From JBEIHI01 sp964655245 (lineage in GTDB: Bacteria; Bdellovibrionota; UBA2394), in assembly GCA_964655245.1 (NCBI GenBank), contig CAZZLQ010000009.1, positions 1-47,656 of the forward strand: 47,656 nucleotides of DNA, read 5' to 3'. Positions 23,679 through 32,005 of the stretch are shown here, piece after piece (position 1 is the stretch's first letter; each line of letters begins with the position of its first letter). Both the position numbers and the translations under genes were made by a program. The notes under the pieces were generated by a model. The model searched no databases and was not told where the DNA came from. It saw nothing but the letters and a program-made list of their open reading frames with translations.

Positions 23679-25027
23679 TAAAGAAGACAAAACACGCCGG
23701 TAATATGCGGCCAATGGCTATTGAACAAAAACCTCTGGAATCAGAAAAGCGCGTTCTGCTGGAGCATGAGTTTGTTCCAAACATTCATAAGATCGATGTC
23801 TATGCTGGTAAGGGTGGATATCAGGCGCTCAAAAAAGTGCTTCAAGGTAAGATGACGCCCGATCAAGTGATTGCCGAAGTGAAGGCTGCGAACCTGCGCG
23901 GTCGCGGTGGTGCAGGATTTCCCACAGGTATGAAGTGGGGCTTCGTTCCCAAAAACGATGGCAAGCCACACTACTTGCTATGTAACGCCGATGAGTCCGA
24001 GCCTGGAACTTTTAAGGATCGAGTCATTTTGGAAAAGCTTCCCCATATGATGATTGAGGGCATGATCATTGGCGCTTACGCCATTGGTGCCGCTCGCTCA
24101 TATGTTTACATTCGAGGTGAATACACTTACGCCGCCGAAATCATCAATCAGGCGATTCAGGAAGCTTATCGAGCAGGATTTCTGGGAAAGAATATTCTTG
24201 GATCAGGATTTGATCACGATATGGCCGTGCATCGTGGAGCGGGAGCCTATATCTGCGGGGAAGAGACCGGATTGATCTCCTCTCTTGAGGGCAAGAAGGG
24301 CATGCCCAAATTGAAGCCCCCCTTTCCGGCCGTTGAAGGATATCTCAAATGTCCAACGGTTGTGAACAACGTCGAAACCTTGGCGACTGTTCCTTGGATC
24401 ATCAACAATGGCGGGGCTGCGTATACGCAAATGGGAACTCCCAAAAGCTCTGGCACAAAAATGTGGTCCGTCAGTGGCGATGTCAATCGACCAGGCGTTT
24501 ATGAAGTCGAGTGCGGCAAGCCCTTTCGCGTTTTGCTCGAAGAGTGCTGCGGCGGCATGAAAAACGGAAAGAAGTTAAAGGCTGTTATTCCTGGAGGCTC
24601 TTCAGCCCCCATTCTCACCGCGGAAGAAGCCATGAATATGACTCTCGACTATGAGAGCATCGCCAGCTTCGGCTCAATGCTTGGATCCGGCGGAATGATT
24701 ATTCTCGATGAAAGTCGCGATTTGGTTCAGGTGCTCAAGAATCTCGCTGAGTTCTATCACGATGAATCCTGTGGCCAATGTACGCCTTGTCGAGAAGGCA
24801 CAGGCTGGATTGAAAAGATTCTTCACTCGTTTACCGAGAAAGAAGCGAAGCGAGATGATGTTGAGCTTTTGAAGAAGATTTCTGCGAACATGATGGGACG
24901 AACCATTTGCGTGCTGGCCGACTCCATCGCGATGCCGGTCGAGAGCTATATTCGCAAGTTCCCCAAAGAGTTTGAAAACTATCTTCAGAAACCGAAGACT
25001 TTAGAAATGAAACAAAGGGTGGGCTAA
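23675..25027 (+). CDS. nuoF: NADH-quinone oxidoreductase subunit F
   Basis: NADH-oxidising subunit with FMN and cluster N3. 450 residues from ATG 23675, which overlaps the nuoE stop by four bases; longer readings into nuoE are not needed. FMN site GRGGAGFPTGMKW, NADH region GAGAYICGEETGLISSLEG, and the [4Fe-4S] ligands SCGQCTPCREG plus the Cys in GRTICVLAD. The first 25 or so residues (MIKKTKHAGNMRPMAIEQ) precede the conserved core and may be partly untranslated if a later Met is used. Two bases before nuoG. Confidence 0.96.
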   Translation: MIKKTKHAGNMRPMAIEQKPLESEKRVLLEHEFVPNIHKIDVYAGKGGYQALKKVLQGKMTPDQVIAEVKAANLRGRGGAGFPTGMKWGFVPKNDGKPHYLLCNADESEPGTFKDRVILEKLPHMMIEGMIIGAYAIGAARSYVYIRGEYTYAAEIINQAIQEAYRAGFLGKNILGSGFDHDMAVHRGAGAYICGEETGLISSLEGKKGMPKLKPPFPAVEGYLKCPTVVNNVETLATVPWIINNGGAAYTQMGTPKSSGTKMWSVSGDVNRPGVYEVECGKPFRVLLEECCGGMKNGKKLKAVIPGGSSAPILTAEEAMNMTLDYESIASFGSMLGSGGMIILDESRDLVQVLKNLAEFYHDESCGQCTPCREGTGWIEKILHSFTEKEAKRDDVELLKKISANMMGRTICVLADSIAMPVESYIRKFPKEFENYLQKPKTLEMKQRVG

Positions 25028-25029
25028 CA

Positions 25030-26538
25030 ATGGCCAAGATCACAATCAACGGAAAAGAGATTGAAGTTCCACAAGGGAAAAACCTTGTCGATGCCGCAAA
25101 AGATGCTGGCGTTGATATTCCACACTATTGCTACCATGCTGGCCTCTCTATTGCGGGTCAGTGCCGAATGTGTCTGGTTGAACTTGAGGGAAATCCGAAG
25201 CTCCAAATTGCCTGCAACACTAAGTGCAGTGAGGGCATGAAGGTTCATACCAATACCGAGAAGGTGGAGAGCGCCGTTCAGTCGAGCCTAGAGATGCACC
25301 TGATCAATCATCCCATTGATTGCCCCATTTGCGACCAGGCAGGCGAGTGCGGCCTACAAAATTACTACATGCAGCACGGCAAGTATCACTCCGAGATGCA
25401 CGAGGAAAAGGTTCACAAGGAAAAGGTCGTTGATCTTGGCGATCACGTTGTCCTTGATAAAGAGCGCTGCATTCTCTGCAGCCGCTGCGTACGCTTCACT
25501 CAGGAAGTTTCTAAGACTAATGACTTTGGGATCTTTCAACGTGGCGATCGTTCGACCATTGGAACCTATGGAGACGCCCCTCTCAAAGGCAACTACCAGC
25601 TCAACACGGTGGATATTTGTCCTGTAGGAGCGCTGACTTCCAAAGACTTTAGATTCGAGCAAAGAGTTTGGTTCTTGGATGAAACAGATTCCATCTGTGG
25701 TGGCTGCAGCAAAGGCTGCAATGTGTCGGTCCATCACAAAAAAGGAAAACATGTTTATCGTCTGAAGCCTCGGACCAATGAACAAGTAAACGGCTACTGG
25801 ATGTGCGACAAGGGTCGATATACTTACAAAAATTCGAATTACGACAAACGCCTAACACACGCTCAACTTGGCGGGGTTGATCTGCCTCATGATGAAGCTA
25901 TCGCGTCTTGGGCTAATGACTTGAAGGTGCTGATTGCCACTGAACGTCCCGAAGAAGTCGGCATCTTTTTGACTCCTCATATGACTCAAGAGGAAATCAG
26001 CTCGATTGTTGAGCACTTCTCGAAAAATCTCGGCGTGACGAAGTTTTTCTCAGAGGACATTGAAAAGCTCAGCAAAGAAGATAAGGACGTTGACGGACTT
26101 TTACTTCGATCGGATCACTATCCCAACTCGAAGGGCTTCTTGAAGCTTACCTCTGCTTCAAAGATTAAGTTCCAGCAAGTCGAGGACTTGGTGTCCGCTC
26201 TTCAAAAGGGCAGCATCTCTCACCTGATCTTGTTTGTCCCAGAGGGGGATAAGATTCTCCCCTCAATGACAAGAATTGCTCAGGTCACTCGACCCGATCT
26301 CTTTGTCGTTGCTATTAGCCCTCAAAGTTCAGCCGTGGAGCTCTTCCCGTCCGCTTTGACCCTGCCTTCACTGAGTCACTATGAGAAAACGGGAACCATT
26401 GTGAACCATGCTGGGCTTGAGCAGAAAATGATCGGTGGTTTCAAAATGTTTAAGGAATCTCATTCGATTCAGGAGATCATTGAGCAACTGAAAGCCAAAT
26501 CTACTGAATCACAGCAAAGAGAAAGGGCGGCACGATGA
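25030..26538 (+). CDS. nuoG: NADH-quinone oxidoreductase subunit G, short form
   Basis: 502 residues, against 680-900 in most bacteria. All N-terminal cofactor sites are intact: [2Fe-2S] N1b (C34, C45, C48, C62), N5 with its His ligand (H94, C98, C101, C107), N4 (C147, C150, C153, C197) and the molybdopterin-type [4Fe-4S] N7-like site (C223, C226, C230, C259). The molybdopterin-fold domain that normally follows is reduced to about 240 weakly conserved residues (290-485). So electron transfer to NuoB is possible but the non-catalytic C-terminal scaffold is pared down. Ends in an ATGA overlap with nuoI. Confidence 0.94.
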   Translation: MAKITINGKEIEVPQGKNLVDAAKDAGVDIPHYCYHAGLSIAGQCRMCLVELEGNPKLQIACNTKCSEGMKVHTNTEKVESAVQSSLEMHLINHPIDCPICDQAGECGLQNYYMQHGKYHSEMHEEKVHKEKVVDLGDHVVLDKERCILCSRCVRFTQEVSKTNDFGIFQRGDRSTIGTYGDAPLKGNYQLNTVDICPVGALTSKDFRFEQRVWFLDETDSICGGCSKGCNVSVHHKKGKHVYRLKPRTNEQVNGYWMCDKGRYTYKNSNYDKRLTHAQLGGVDLPHDEAIASWANDLKVLIATERPEEVGIFLTPHMTQEEISSIVEHFSKNLGVTKFFSEDIEKLSKEDKDVDGLLLRSDHYPNSKGFLKLTSASKIKFQQVEDLVSALQKGSISHLILFVPEGDKILPSMTRIAQVTRPDLFVVAISPQSSAVELFPSALTLPSLSHYEKTGTIVNHAGLEQKMIGGFKMFKESHSIQEIIEQLKAKSTESQQRERAAR

Positions 26539-27071
26539 TCTCGAAGCTCGAAAAGCACTCTTATATGATTGGTATTGTTCGAGGGATGCTTCGAACGGGG
26601 GGCCACTTTGTAAAAAACCTTCTGAGAATTACGAAGGTTCCAACGATTCAGTACCCTGAACAGCGCCGGAACTATTCCAATCGATTTATGGGAGTTCACA
26701 TTCTGACCAAAAAGCCTGCTGGAGATATCGCATGTACAGCTTGTATGTTGTGCGCGACGAATTGCCCTGCGGAGTGCATTCATATTGTTGCTGCGGAATC
26801 CCCCAATCCCAAAGTGGAGAAATATCCCGCAGTCTATGAGATTGATCTTCTTCGCTGTGTATTCTGTGGTTTTTGCGAAGAAGCCTGCCCCGTGGATGCG
26901 ATTCGAATGGGTCGTGACTATGAGATGGCCGAGCTTTCTGAGCGAAATTTTGTGGTCGGAATTGACTATTTGATGAACCGACCAGCTCTTAAAAACAAAA
27001 ACATTAGCTTGTTTCATGAGCCCGAAAAGATTGTGAAAGTAGAACCCAAGCAAGAGCGCAAGATTGCTTAG
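26535..27071 (+). CDS. nuoI: NADH-quinone oxidoreductase subunit I
   Basis: 178-residue ferredoxin-like subunit carrying clusters N6a and N6b. Two CxxCxxCxxxCP motifs: ACTACMLCATNCPAEC and CVFCGFCEEACPVDA. The amphipathic N-terminal segment (GIVRGMLRTGGHFVKNLLR) docks it to the membrane. Last nuo gene here; NuoA, H, J, K, L, M and N are not in the window. Start overlaps the nuoG stop. Confidence 0.96.
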   Translation: MISKLEKHSYMIGIVRGMLRTGGHFVKNLLRITKVPTIQYPEQRRNYSNRFMGVHILTKKPAGDIACTACMLCATNCPAECIHIVAAESPNPKVEKYPAVYEIDLLRCVFCGFCEEACPVDAIRMGRDYEMAELSERNFVVGIDYLMNRPALKNKNISLFHEPEKIVKVEPKQERKIA

Positions 27072-27088
27072 ACAATCGGGAGATTTCT

Positions 27089-27967
27089 CTGCGAATAGGT
27101 CACTTTGAAATTAAGGCCATCAATACGGGAATGTTCAAACTCGATGGTGGGGCCATGTTTGGCTCGGTTCCTAAACCCATGTGGGAGAAGGCTATTCCTC
27201 CCGATGAGATGAACCGCATTCCCATGGCACTTCGACTAATTTTGCTTCGAGATCTCAAAACAGGGCGCAATTTGATTGTAGATACAGGAATCGGACACAA
27301 GTGGTCCGAGAAACTCGAAAAGATCTATGCGATCGATCATTCGCAGGAGACCCTCCTCTCAGCTTTAGCAAAAGAAGGAATTCGATTTGATCAGATTACA
27401 GACGTCGTTCTCACGCATTTGCATTTTGATCATGCAGGCGGAGCCACTGAGAAGAATGCTAATGGCGAGATCGTCGCGGCCTTTCCGAATGCAAAGTATT
27501 ACATCCAAAAAGATAATTATGACTGGGCCACTCGTCCCAACTCACGAGAGGCAGCGAGTTATCTACCAGAGAATTTTGAGCCCCTCGTAAGAGCTGGCAA
27601 GCTTGTGATTTGTGATGGAGTGAAAGACTTCGAGGCCCAAATTCAATGGCCGGGATTCAGCGTTATTGTTAGCTATGGACACACCATTGGGCTTCAGTGT
27701 CCGAAGATTACCATCGAAGATAAAGTTTTCTTTTACCCCTCAGATCTTATTCCTACTTCAGCTCATGTGCCGCTGCCGTGGGTGATGGGCTATGACATTC
27801 ATGTGATCAAGATCTTGGATGAAAAAGAAGCTGTCCTGAAAGATGCAGCAGCTGGAGATTGGATTTTTGTTTACGAGCATGATCCAAAAATTCCAGCCTC
27901 GACGATCCGAATGGGATCCAAGCACTTTGAGGTTAAACAATCCCTTTCATCATCTCTCTCGGTCTAA
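27089..27967 (+). CDS. Metallo-beta-lactamase-fold hydrolase (lactonase-like)
   Basis: About 292 residues if started at CTG 27089; an ATG exists only at 27131. The frame upstream of that ATG encodes RIGHFEIKAINTG, which completes the first beta strand of the fold, and GGGAG (27078-27082) lies six bases before the CTG, so the non-ATG start is preferred. The zinc motif is HLHFDH (TH-L-H-F-D-H-AGG), with later ligands in YGHTIG and PSDLIP and a His in YEHDPK. The 'LDGGAMFG' opening occurs in N-acyl-homoserine-lactonase-like hydrolases, but many have other substrates. It follows nuoI by 17 bases and may share its transcript; no functional link to complex I is known. Confidence 0.75.
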   Translation: MRIGHFEIKAINTGMFKLDGGAMFGSVPKPMWEKAIPPDEMNRIPMALRLILLRDLKTGRNLIVDTGIGHKWSEKLEKIYAIDHSQETLLSALAKEGIRFDQITDVVLTHLHFDHAGGATEKNANGEIVAAFPNAKYYIQKDNYDWATRPNSREAASYLPENFEPLVRAGKLVICDGVKDFEAQIQWPGFSVIVSYGHTIGLQCPKITIEDKVFFYPSDLIPTSAHVPLPWVMGYDIHVIKILDEKEAVLKDAAAGDWIFVYEHDPKIPASTIRMGSKHFEVKQSLSSSLSV

Positions 27968-28031
27968 ACAAGCAGGATTGCGCATTCTTTGCGTAGGGCA
28001 GCCCCTCTGACCGTCTCAGGCCGTCAAAACC

Positions 28032-28048
28032 TTGGCACAAGCATTGCA
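28032..28048 (+). promoter_or_regulatory. Sigma-54 (RpoN) promoter
   Basis: TTGGCACAAGCATTGCA contains the -24/-12 pattern TGGCAC-N5-TTGC with the exact GG-N10-GC spacing. Predicted start about 12 bases after the GC (near 28059). It points at the first collagen-like lipoprotein gene. A 7-bp hairpin (ACCTGCC 28078-28084 / GGCAGGT 28093-28099) sits in the leader just before the GAGGTGG ribosome site. Confidence 0.75.
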
Positions 28049-28115
28049 AAATCCTGTTCATACCTAGTTGGCGTGGAACCTGCCAGAGACGGGGCAGGTC
28101 GAGGTGGTGTGAACA

Positions 28116-29369
28116 ATGAAAGTGATTGGCGTTTTACTTGCTCTTGCTGGGCTCTTTTTGAGCGCCTGCTCGTCAGATAGTCGAATGTCTTCTACGCCGA
28201 CTTCGCAGGTCGGCTTGAACTCAAACTCAATTCAAAATGGCAAAGATGGAATCAGCTGCTTTGATGGCAATGCTGAGGATCTAAACTCCGATGGCGTCAT
28301 CGACGAATCCGAACGATTGGCAGACTCTGACGACGATGGATTTGCGGATGCTGACCGAAATCAAGATGGTAAAGTCGATGCGGCCGACTGTATCGGAAGC
28401 GCAGGAGCTGAGGGCCCTCAAGGAATCCAAGGCATTCANNNNNNNNNNNNNNNNNNNNNNNNNNNNNNNNNNNNNNNNNNNNNNNNNNNNNNNNNNNNNN
28501 NNNNNNNNNNNNNNNNNNNNNNNNNNNNNNNNNNNNNNATCCAAGGCATTCAAGGAATTCCCGGTGTCGCGGGACCTAAAGGAGACAAGGGGGACACTGG
28601 AGCTACTGGAGCTACTGGAGCTACCGGAGCCACGGGAGCAACTGGTGCGACGGGAGCGACAGGCGCAACAGGACCTCAAGGTCCCCAAGGACTTAAAGGC
28701 GACAAAGGTGATCGAGGGGATGTCGGCCCCGCAGGAGCAACGGGACCCCAAGGTCCTGCCGGAGCAACTGGCCCAGCAGGCGCTCAAGGTCCCCAAGGTG
28801 AAAGAGGACTTCAAGGTTTTACAGGTGCAACAGGTGCTTCAGGCCCAATGGGTCCTGCCGGCCCCGCAGGAGCAACGGGACCTCAAGGTCCCCAAGGACT
28901 TAAAGGCGACAAAGGTGATCGAGGTGATGTCGGCCCCGCGGGTGCAACGGGACCTCAAGGCCCTGCCGGGCTCAACGGTTTGATGGGACTCATGGGACCC
29001 CAAGGTCCCGAAGGACCTCAGGGTCCGCAAGGTCCGGAAGGAACATGTGGATGTCCACCTCCTCCGCCACCTCCTCCGCCGACTGGATGCTCACCCGCAG
29101 ATCAAATGACGAATCCCGATGAACCCGGGGAATGTACTTTGAGCTGCCCGCCTGGTTCGACTCTGGTTGTGGGTGTGACTCAAGGTGGTCCTAACTGTTA
29201 CGCAGAGCCCGACTACGTGAACAATTCGGTGACTTGTAAGTACATTCCCCCCACCGATGGAAGCGCGGGCGGTGGTGGCACCAGCGGAAGCGGCGGCCCG
29301 GTGCTTGGAGTGATGGCATGTTCATGCTGGGCGGTTTGCTCCCCTACGGGTGCACCTCCAGTGCCCTAG
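28116..29369 (+). CDS. Collagen-like lipoprotein with EF-hand-like region, internal gap
   Basis: Roughly 417 residues as assembled. Lipobox LSA-C18 predicts a lipoprotein. Residues about 45-95 hold three Asp-rich calcium-type loops (LNSDGVIDESE, SDDDGFADAD, NQDGKVDAADC) bounded by Cys (ISCFDG ... DCIG). A long Gly-X-Y collagen-like stretch follows (about 95-315; GPQG, GATG, GPAG, LKGDKGDRGDV repeats), interrupted by 100 N; the frame is preserved across them but the repeat number is unknown. Then CGCPPPPPPPPPTGC and a Cys-rich tail with eight or more Cys. Likely a surface fibre. Sigma-54 promoter upstream. First of three tandem related genes. Confidence 0.85.
   Translation: MKVIGVLLALAGLFLSACSSDSRMSSTPTSQVGLNSNSIQNGKDGISCFDGNAEDLNSDGVIDESERLADSDDDGFADADRNQDGKVDAADCIGSAGAEGPQGIQGIXXXXXXXXXXXXXXXXXXXXXXXXXXXXXXXXXXIQGIQGIPGVAGPKGDKGDTGATGATGATGATGATGATGATGATGPQGPQGLKGDKGDRGDVGPAGATGPQGPAGATGPAGAQGPQGERGLQGFTGATGASGPMGPAGPAGATGPQGPQGLKGDKGDRGDVGPAGATGPQGPAGLNGLMGLMGPQGPEGPQGPQGPEGTCGCPPPPPPPPPTGCSPADQMTNPDEPGECTLSCPPGSTLVVGVTQGGPNCYAEPDYVNNSVTCKYIPPTDGSAGGGGTSGSGGPVLGVMACSCWAVCSPTGAPPVP
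28439..28538. other. Assembly gap (100 N) inside collagen-like repeats
   Basis: Both edges read GIQGI repeats, so the assembler failed in a tandem repeat. True length and repeat number are unknown. Confidence 0.99.
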
Positions 29370-29413
29370 ACCCTGAGAGTTGAGCGCGCAGAGTTTTTTT
29401 GACGAGGTGATGT

Positions 29414-30382
29414 GTGACAACTGGATCGATGCAATTCGTTATCTGTGGTGCACTTTGCTTGAGCGCTTGCTCAAGCGACAGCAGTGTTAAAACCAATCCA
29501 TCGACGACGGCACTCTCTGCTTCGTCGACCTGTAACCCTCCCCCGCCTCAAAACGGAGTTCACTGCTGGGAAGCAAACCTCCAAGATCTTGATGGCGACG
29601 GATCCCTTTCGCTGGAGGAAACGACTGCTGCCGATATCAATGGTGATGGTTCACTCGATGTTTATGACTGCCTAGGTCAAGTCGGCGAGCGAGGACCTCA
29701 AGGACTGAAGGGCGACACTGGACCCGCCGGTCAAAATGGAACCAACGGTAGAGACGGAACCAATGGAACAAATGGAGTCAACTGCTTCGATGGCATGACT
29801 ATGGATCAAAACGGCGATGGCGTTATCAATCGACTCGACTGCCGAGGCCCTGCTGGAAACAACGGAAGCAATGGAGCGAACGGACAAAACGGCCGCGATG
29901 GTATCAACTGCTATGACGGTCTCAATGTGAACACCGATGACCGAAATGGTGACGGTCAACTCACTGTTGCTGACTGCCAGGGCGCCGATGCCAATCCTCA
30001 GTTTGGTACTCTTGAAGTCATTAAATGCAAGGTCGGTGGAGATATTCCGGGCGGTGTGGACTCAACAGGTTTGATGAATGAACATTTTCAGAATTCAAAT
30101 GGCTCCGCACTTTCAGCTACAGCACAGTGCTCACCGGGTAAGATGTTGATCATGTCCATGGTCACTTCGGTAAAGCTCTCTAACAATATTATTCAGGGAA
30201 ACACCAACGATCCCAAGATTGACTACGGAGTGGCCTCCGGGCGATTCAATATCAACGATCCCTATCCCACTCGAATCGAGTGCTTTTTTACGAACCGATT
30301 TCCCAACAATCAAAATCCACCCAGCGATGGCACTATTGCCGTAACGGGGATGGGGCTTTGTGCTCCCATTCCAACGCCTTAG
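29414..30382 (+). CDS. EF-hand-loop/collagen-like lipoprotein, second paralogue
   Basis: 322 residues from GTG 29414 (GAGGTG ribosome site, matching the first gene's GAGGTGG). Lipobox LSA-C19. Three Cys-bounded calcium-type modules: HCWE...INGDGSLDVYDCLG, NCFD...QNGDGVINRLDCRG and NCYD...RNGDGQLTVADCQG, separated by short collagen-like Gly-X-Y linkers (GPQGLKGDTGPAG, NGTNGRDGTNGTNG, NGSNGANGQNGRDG). The C-terminal 125 residues form a domain shared with the next gene (PGGVD...LMN, SPGKMLI, IECFF, GLCAPIP). Probably displayed on the surface. Related by duplication to its neighbours. Confidence 0.82.
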   Translation: MTTGSMQFVICGALCLSACSSDSSVKTNPSTTALSASSTCNPPPPQNGVHCWEANLQDLDGDGSLSLEETTAADINGDGSLDVYDCLGQVGERGPQGLKGDTGPAGQNGTNGRDGTNGTNGVNCFDGMTMDQNGDGVINRLDCRGPAGNNGSNGANGQNGRDGINCYDGLNVNTDDRNGDGQLTVADCQGADANPQFGTLEVIKCKVGGDIPGGVDSTGLMNEHFQNSNGSALSATAQCSPGKMLIMSMVTSVKLSNNIIQGNTNDPKIDYGVASGRFNINDPYPTRIECFFTNRFPNNQNPPSDGTIAVTGMGLCAPIPTP

Positions 30383-30394
30383 GAGAAGCTCGTG

Positions 30395-31300
30395 ATGAAA
30401 CGAATCGAAGTGATTCTGATCTCTCTCGTCTCTCTCGCTGGTTGCTCAAATGCTGAGTTTTCCTCGCGAGCTTTCAACAACACTGCCATGAGTGGTGACT
30501 CCACCTCAGAGGATCTAAGAGGAATCGATGGTGTAAGATGCTGGGAAGGAATCACCAACGATGCCAATGGAGATGGCCTTCTCAATGCAGAGGACTGCCA
30601 AGGCGCTGAGGGACCCATCGGACTCACAGGGCTACGAGGCGATGCAGGCCTCAATGGAAGCAACGGAAGCGATGGTCGAAACGGAGCGAATGGACGCAAT
30701 TGCTTTGATTCCACCGGTGACTCGGATGGTAATGGCTCAGTCAACTCAGCCGACTGCCGAGGCCCTCAAGGAGCAAGCGGGATCAACGGAGTAAACGGGA
30801 TGAATGGACGGCCTGGACAAGACTGCTTTGCTAATCTTTCAGACAGAAATGGAGATGGCCTCGTCGACGCTCGCGACTGTCTCGGACTGCCAGGTGCAAT
30901 TCAATTCAACGGGTTTGAGACCATTGGATGTGCGATTGGTCGACTCCCGGGTGGAGTGGATCCTCAAAACCTCATGAATGTAAACTCGATCAGCAGCTTC
31001 TCAACTGCGACGTGTCCGCCTGGCAAAAGACTTGTCGCTGCCGGTCTACTTGGCTCCTACCAAACTGAAGGCACGGTTCCGCTCCAACCCTTCTTTGGAA
31101 GAGCTCTGATTGAACATGGTGTGGCCATTGGAAAAGCTGAGCCAACAGATCTCCATACAAACAAAATCCAATGTTTCATCGGAGATCGAAATCCGCACGA
31201 GTGCCCTAATCCGCCGTGTGCGGAACAACTCTTCGATATGGGTGTCGCTGCATGGGGGCTTTGCGCTCCTATTGCTGACGGCTCGGCCAGCCAGGATTAA
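30395..31300 (+). CDS. EF-hand-loop/collagen-like lipoprotein, third paralogue
   Basis: About 301 residues from ATG 30395 (a GTG at 30392 is adjacent); AGGAG lies nearby. Lipobox LAG-C. Three Cys-bounded loops, RCWE...ANGDGLLNAEDCQG, NCFD...SDGNGSVNSADCRG and DCFA...RNGDGLVDARDCLG, alternate with Gly-X-Y linkers (GLTGLRGDAGLNGSNG, GASGINGVNGMNGRPG). The C-terminal domain is homologous to that of the second paralogue (LPGGVDPQNLMN, PPGKRLVAAG, IQCFIGD, WGLCAPI). Ends in a tail-to-tail stop overlap (TTAA) with the opposing lipoprotein gene. Confidence 0.82.
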   Translation: MKRIEVILISLVSLAGCSNAEFSSRAFNNTAMSGDSTSEDLRGIDGVRCWEGITNDANGDGLLNAEDCQGAEGPIGLTGLRGDAGLNGSNGSDGRNGANGRNCFDSTGDSDGNGSVNSADCRGPQGASGINGVNGMNGRPGQDCFANLSDRNGDGLVDARDCLGLPGAIQFNGFETIGCAIGRLPGGVDPQNLMNVNSISSFSTATCPPGKRLVAAGLLGSYQTEGTVPLQPFFGRALIEHGVAIGKAEPTDLHTNKIQCFIGDRNPHECPNPPCAEQLFDMGVAAWGLCAPIADGSASQD

Positions 31301-32004
31301 TCATCATCATCACCGACCTCTTCCTCTCCATCGTCATACTCGCCATCGCGATCTGAATCTTTATGGAGTGATGCAGAATTCTTGATATTTTCAATGATGA
31401 GATCCAGAAGACTTTCATTTGAAGTCTCGCTAATCGTAATCGTTCCATCAGTCACAGTAGCGGTGTCGAGATTAACACCCGTGAACCACTCATTCACATT
31501 GAACCCCATGATAAAGATCGCTTCAGAGGATAGTATAATTCCAGAGGTTGTGTTTCGGATCGTAAACTCGCGGTCGAGATCGATCTCAATCACAAAGGGC
31601 GTTGAGTCAGCCCTTGCTCCTTGGATCTTCATCGAAAGATCTGCCATCTCTGCAAAACTATGATCCTCAGATATTCGAACATCAATACGGCAGATCTTTT
31701 TTACATTGGCATCAAACTGCACCAACTCTTCGGGAACTAACAAATCAATCATCTTCGCTGAGGAGAGAGCTGAGATGCTCTCGTCATTGGCCGTCTCACA
31801 GTTTTCAAAGGGGCGGTAGCGAATCTGATCGACTACGATCTTAGCAGAGCTCACTTCAACGCCCGATGAGAGCGTCAGGCCGGTCGAGGCCGACTTAACG
31901 ATTGCCTGCATCACAAGTCCAACCGCTTTTGGATTTCCTGAATCCGTGCCTCCACAAGAAATCAAGAGCACCATCAATGCAGCGATTTTCTTCATCGATC
32001 TCAT
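31297..32004 (-). CDS. Acidic-tailed lipoprotein, related to the 32857-33702 protein
   Basis: 235 residues from ATG 32004, which has GAGGGGAG upstream; an in-frame start at 32019 lies inside the preceding gene. Lipobox LIS-C17. A single strand-rich domain (VSSAKIVVDQIRYRP, KMIDLLVPEELVQF, MKIQGARADSTPFVIEIDL) resembles DUF4382-type lipoproteins. The last 20 residues are nearly all acidic (DSDRDGEYDDGEEEVGDDDD). Third gene of a lipoprotein-regulator-lipoprotein operon. The acidic tail could bind cations such as Ca2+; this is inference. Confidence 0.65.
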   Translation of the reverse strand: MRSMKKIAALMVLLISCGGTDSGNPKAVGLVMQAIVKSASTGLTLSSGVEVSSAKIVVDQIRYRPFENCETANDESISALSSAKMIDLLVPEELVQFDANVKKICRIDVRISEDHSFAEMADLSMKIQGARADSTPFVIEIDLDREFTIRNTTSGIILSSEAIFIMGFNVNEWFTGVNLDTATVTDGTITISETSNESLLDLIIENIKNSASLHKDSDRDGEYDDGEEEVGDDDD

Positions 32005-32005
32005 T

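Noticed and set aside
28281..29030. Other-frame and minus-strand ORFs in the collagen-like gene
   Set aside because: Low-complexity artefacts of the GGX repeats; the lipobox frame is the real one.
28560..29040. Repeated DNA considered as CRISPR or minisatellite
   Set aside because: It encodes an in-frame Gly-X-Y protein repeat; there are no constant repeats with unique spacers.
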